Part shown: piece by piece, positions 23,762 to 24,559 of the stretch
Layout of the letters: each line of letters begins with the position of its first letter
How positions within the stretch are numbered: position 1 is the first letter of the stretch
NCBI GenBank assembly: GCA_902362705.1
Contig: CABIXK010000003.1
Coordinates: forward strand, 1-24,559
DNA length: 24,559 bases
Reading direction: 5' to 3'
From: Rikenellaceae bacterium
GTDB lineage: Bacteria; Bacteroidota; Bacteroidia; Bacteroidales; Rikenellaceae
Translations under genes and position numbers: made by a program
Notes under the pieces: model-generated
Told to the model about the DNA's origin: nothing
The model's input: only the letters and a program-made list of their open reading frames with translations
Database searches by the model: none

Positions 23762-24235
23762 ATGGTCATCGAGCTGCTCGTCATAGGGAAGACCGACTCG
23801 AAGGAGGTGGCGGCGCTGGTCGAGGAGTACGGCCGGCGGGTGAACCGCTACTGCCGCTTCGCCGTCACCGCGCTGCCCGACGTGCGCAACACGCGCAACC
23901 TCACGGCCCGCCAGCAGAGCACGCTCGAGGGCGAGGCGATCCTGCGCCAGACAGCCGACGGCGACTGCGTGGTGCTGCTCGACGAGCGGGGCGAGGAGAT
24001 GCGCTCGGTGGAGTTCGCCCAGTGGCTGCAAAAGCGCATGAACAGCGGCGTGAAGCGCCTCGTGCTGGTCGTCGGCGGTCCCTACGGCTTCTCGGAGGCG
24101 GTCTACGCCCGCGCCGACGGACGGCTGTCGCTCTCGCGCATGACCTTCTCGCACCAGATCGTGCGGGCGATCTTCGCCGAGCAGATCTACCGCGCCTTCA
24201 CCATCCTGCGCAACGAACCCTACCACCACGAATGA
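23762..24235 (+). CDS. rlmH: 23S rRNA (pseudouridine1915-N3)-methyltransferase
   Basis: 157-residue SPOUT methyltransferase that uses SAM to methylate pseudouridine 1915 in helix 69 of 23S rRNA, late in ribosome assembly. Diagnostic features are the VVLLDERGEEMRSVEFA segment, the SAM-binding knot LVVGGPYGFSEAVYARADG, LSLSRMTFSHQIVRAIFAEQIYRAF and the C-terminal NEPYHHE. The length is normal. ATG at 23762 is one base after the GH2-like stop, and the stop overlaps the next gene's ATG (ATGA at 24232), so all three are probably one transcript. Confidence 0.96.
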   Translation: MVIELLVIGKTDSKEVAALVEEYGRRVNRYCRFAVTALPDVRNTRNLTARQQSTLEGEAILRQTADGDCVVLLDERGEEMRSVEFAQWLQKRMNSGVKRLVLVVGGPYGFSEAVYARADGRLSLSRMTFSHQIVRAIFAEQIYRAFTILRNEPYHHE

Positions 24236-24559
24236 TGGAGCAGCGCCCCGCCATAGCGGTCCTCACGCCCAACGTCCTGACGGGGCTGGGGCTCCGGGCC
24301 CTGCTCGCGAAGATCATCCCCGCGGCCGAGGTCGAGCTCTTCGCCGACTTCGACGCCCTCTCGGCCGCCGGCCCCGAACGCTTCTACCACTACTTCGTCT
24401 CGGTCGACCTGTTCGGCCTCCACGCCGAATTTTTCCGCGCGCGGCGCCAGCGGACCATCCTCCTCGCCTCGTCGCCCGCACCGGCCCTGGCGGCCGGCAT
24501 GCACACGCTCGACATCCGCACCAGCGAGGAGCGGCTCGTGCACGACATCCTGCGCATGC
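24232..24559 (+). CDS. LuxR-type transcriptional regulator with receiver-like N-terminus (3' partial)
   Basis: The first 109 residues of a protein running off the window. The start IAVLTPNVLTGLGLRALLAKIIP, then AEVELFADFDAL, FYHYFVSVDLFG, RTILLASSP and MHTLDIRTSEERLVHDILRM follow the beta/alpha order of a receiver domain. They resemble Bacteroidetes regulators that end in a LuxR-type helix-turn-helix (not visible here). The acidic pair normally after strand 1 is replaced by LTPN; Asp59 after strand 3 could be the phospho-acceptor position, but phosphorylation is doubtful. Two tandem ATGs (24232 and 24235) are possible starts. It overlaps rlmH by 4 bases. The LuxR output domain is inferred, not seen. 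Confidence 0.6.
   Translation, partial: MMEQRPAIAVLTPNVLTGLGLRALLAKIIPAAEVELFADFDALSAAGPERFYHYFVSVDLFGLHAEFFRARRQRTILLASSPAPALAAGMHTLDIRTSEERLVHDILRM

Noticed and set aside
1..24559. CRISPR arrays, tRNA/rRNA genes, IS elements, phage genes and attachment sites
   Set aside because: No spaced direct repeats, tRNA-like cloverleaf, transposase or integrase motifs were found on reading either strand.

Overview
This window is a GC-rich (roughly two-thirds G+C by eye) stretch of a Bacteroidales chromosome, most like Alistipes or another Rikenellaceae lineage. The evidence is the gene families (type V Mfa/FimA-like pili, DUF4923, Bacteroidetes-type OPT transporter, PepT, NadE, RpoN, a RlmH-linked LuxR-like regulator). 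Promoters also have the Bacteroidetes form TTTG-N19/20-TAnnTTTG, and there are no clear Shine-Dalgarno sites. The genus is inferred; no rRNA is present to fix it.

Layout. Bases 1-101 hold the 3' end of an unidentified plus-strand gene. From 126 to 7190 there is a compact four-gene plus-strand operon for a type V pilus: a large Mfa1/FimA-like stalk lipoprotein, an Mfa2/FimB-like anchor, a fimbrillin-like accessory subunit, and a 1032-residue putative tip adhesin with a FISUMP-like C-terminal module. A strong terminator (7216-7255) closes it. Then come manC (mannose-1-phosphate guanylyltransferase) and murF, which overlap, and a second terminator. A clear promoter next drives a DUF2089 zinc-ribbon/HTH protein, a five-helix Yip1-like membrane protein and a secreted alpha/beta hydrolase, all overlapping. 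After a third terminator comes a MazG-like pyrophosphohydrolase, then an operon of OPT oligopeptide transporter, peptidase T, glutamine-dependent NAD synthetase and a DUF4923 protein.

A 17-bp perfect hairpin separates these plus-strand genes from a minus-strand block: GNAT acetyltransferase (noticeably lower GC), PAP2-like membrane protein, rpoN and asnS. From asnS, divergent and physically overlapping promoters (22375-22421) serve asnS on one side. On the other side they serve a plus-strand operon of a GH2-like pseudoenzyme, rlmH and a LuxR-type regulator cut by the window end.

How the genes work together. The pilus operon is self-contained. Stalk, accessory and putative tip subunits share a Thr-Arg site 33-35 residues after the lipidated Cys, as expected if an Arg-specific protease releases each for strand-exchange polymerisation; the anchor lacks it. 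The OPT-PepT pair suggests peptide import followed by tripeptide cleavage. The remainder is mainly housekeeping (cell wall, NAD, tRNA charging, rRNA methylation, sigma-54). No CRISPR, tRNA, rRNA, IS element or phage gene was seen. The most notable items are the pilus maturation-site pattern and FISUMP-like tip, the catalytically dead GH2 protein tied to rlmH, the nine-G tract in the OPT gene, and the interlocked asnS/GH2 promoters.
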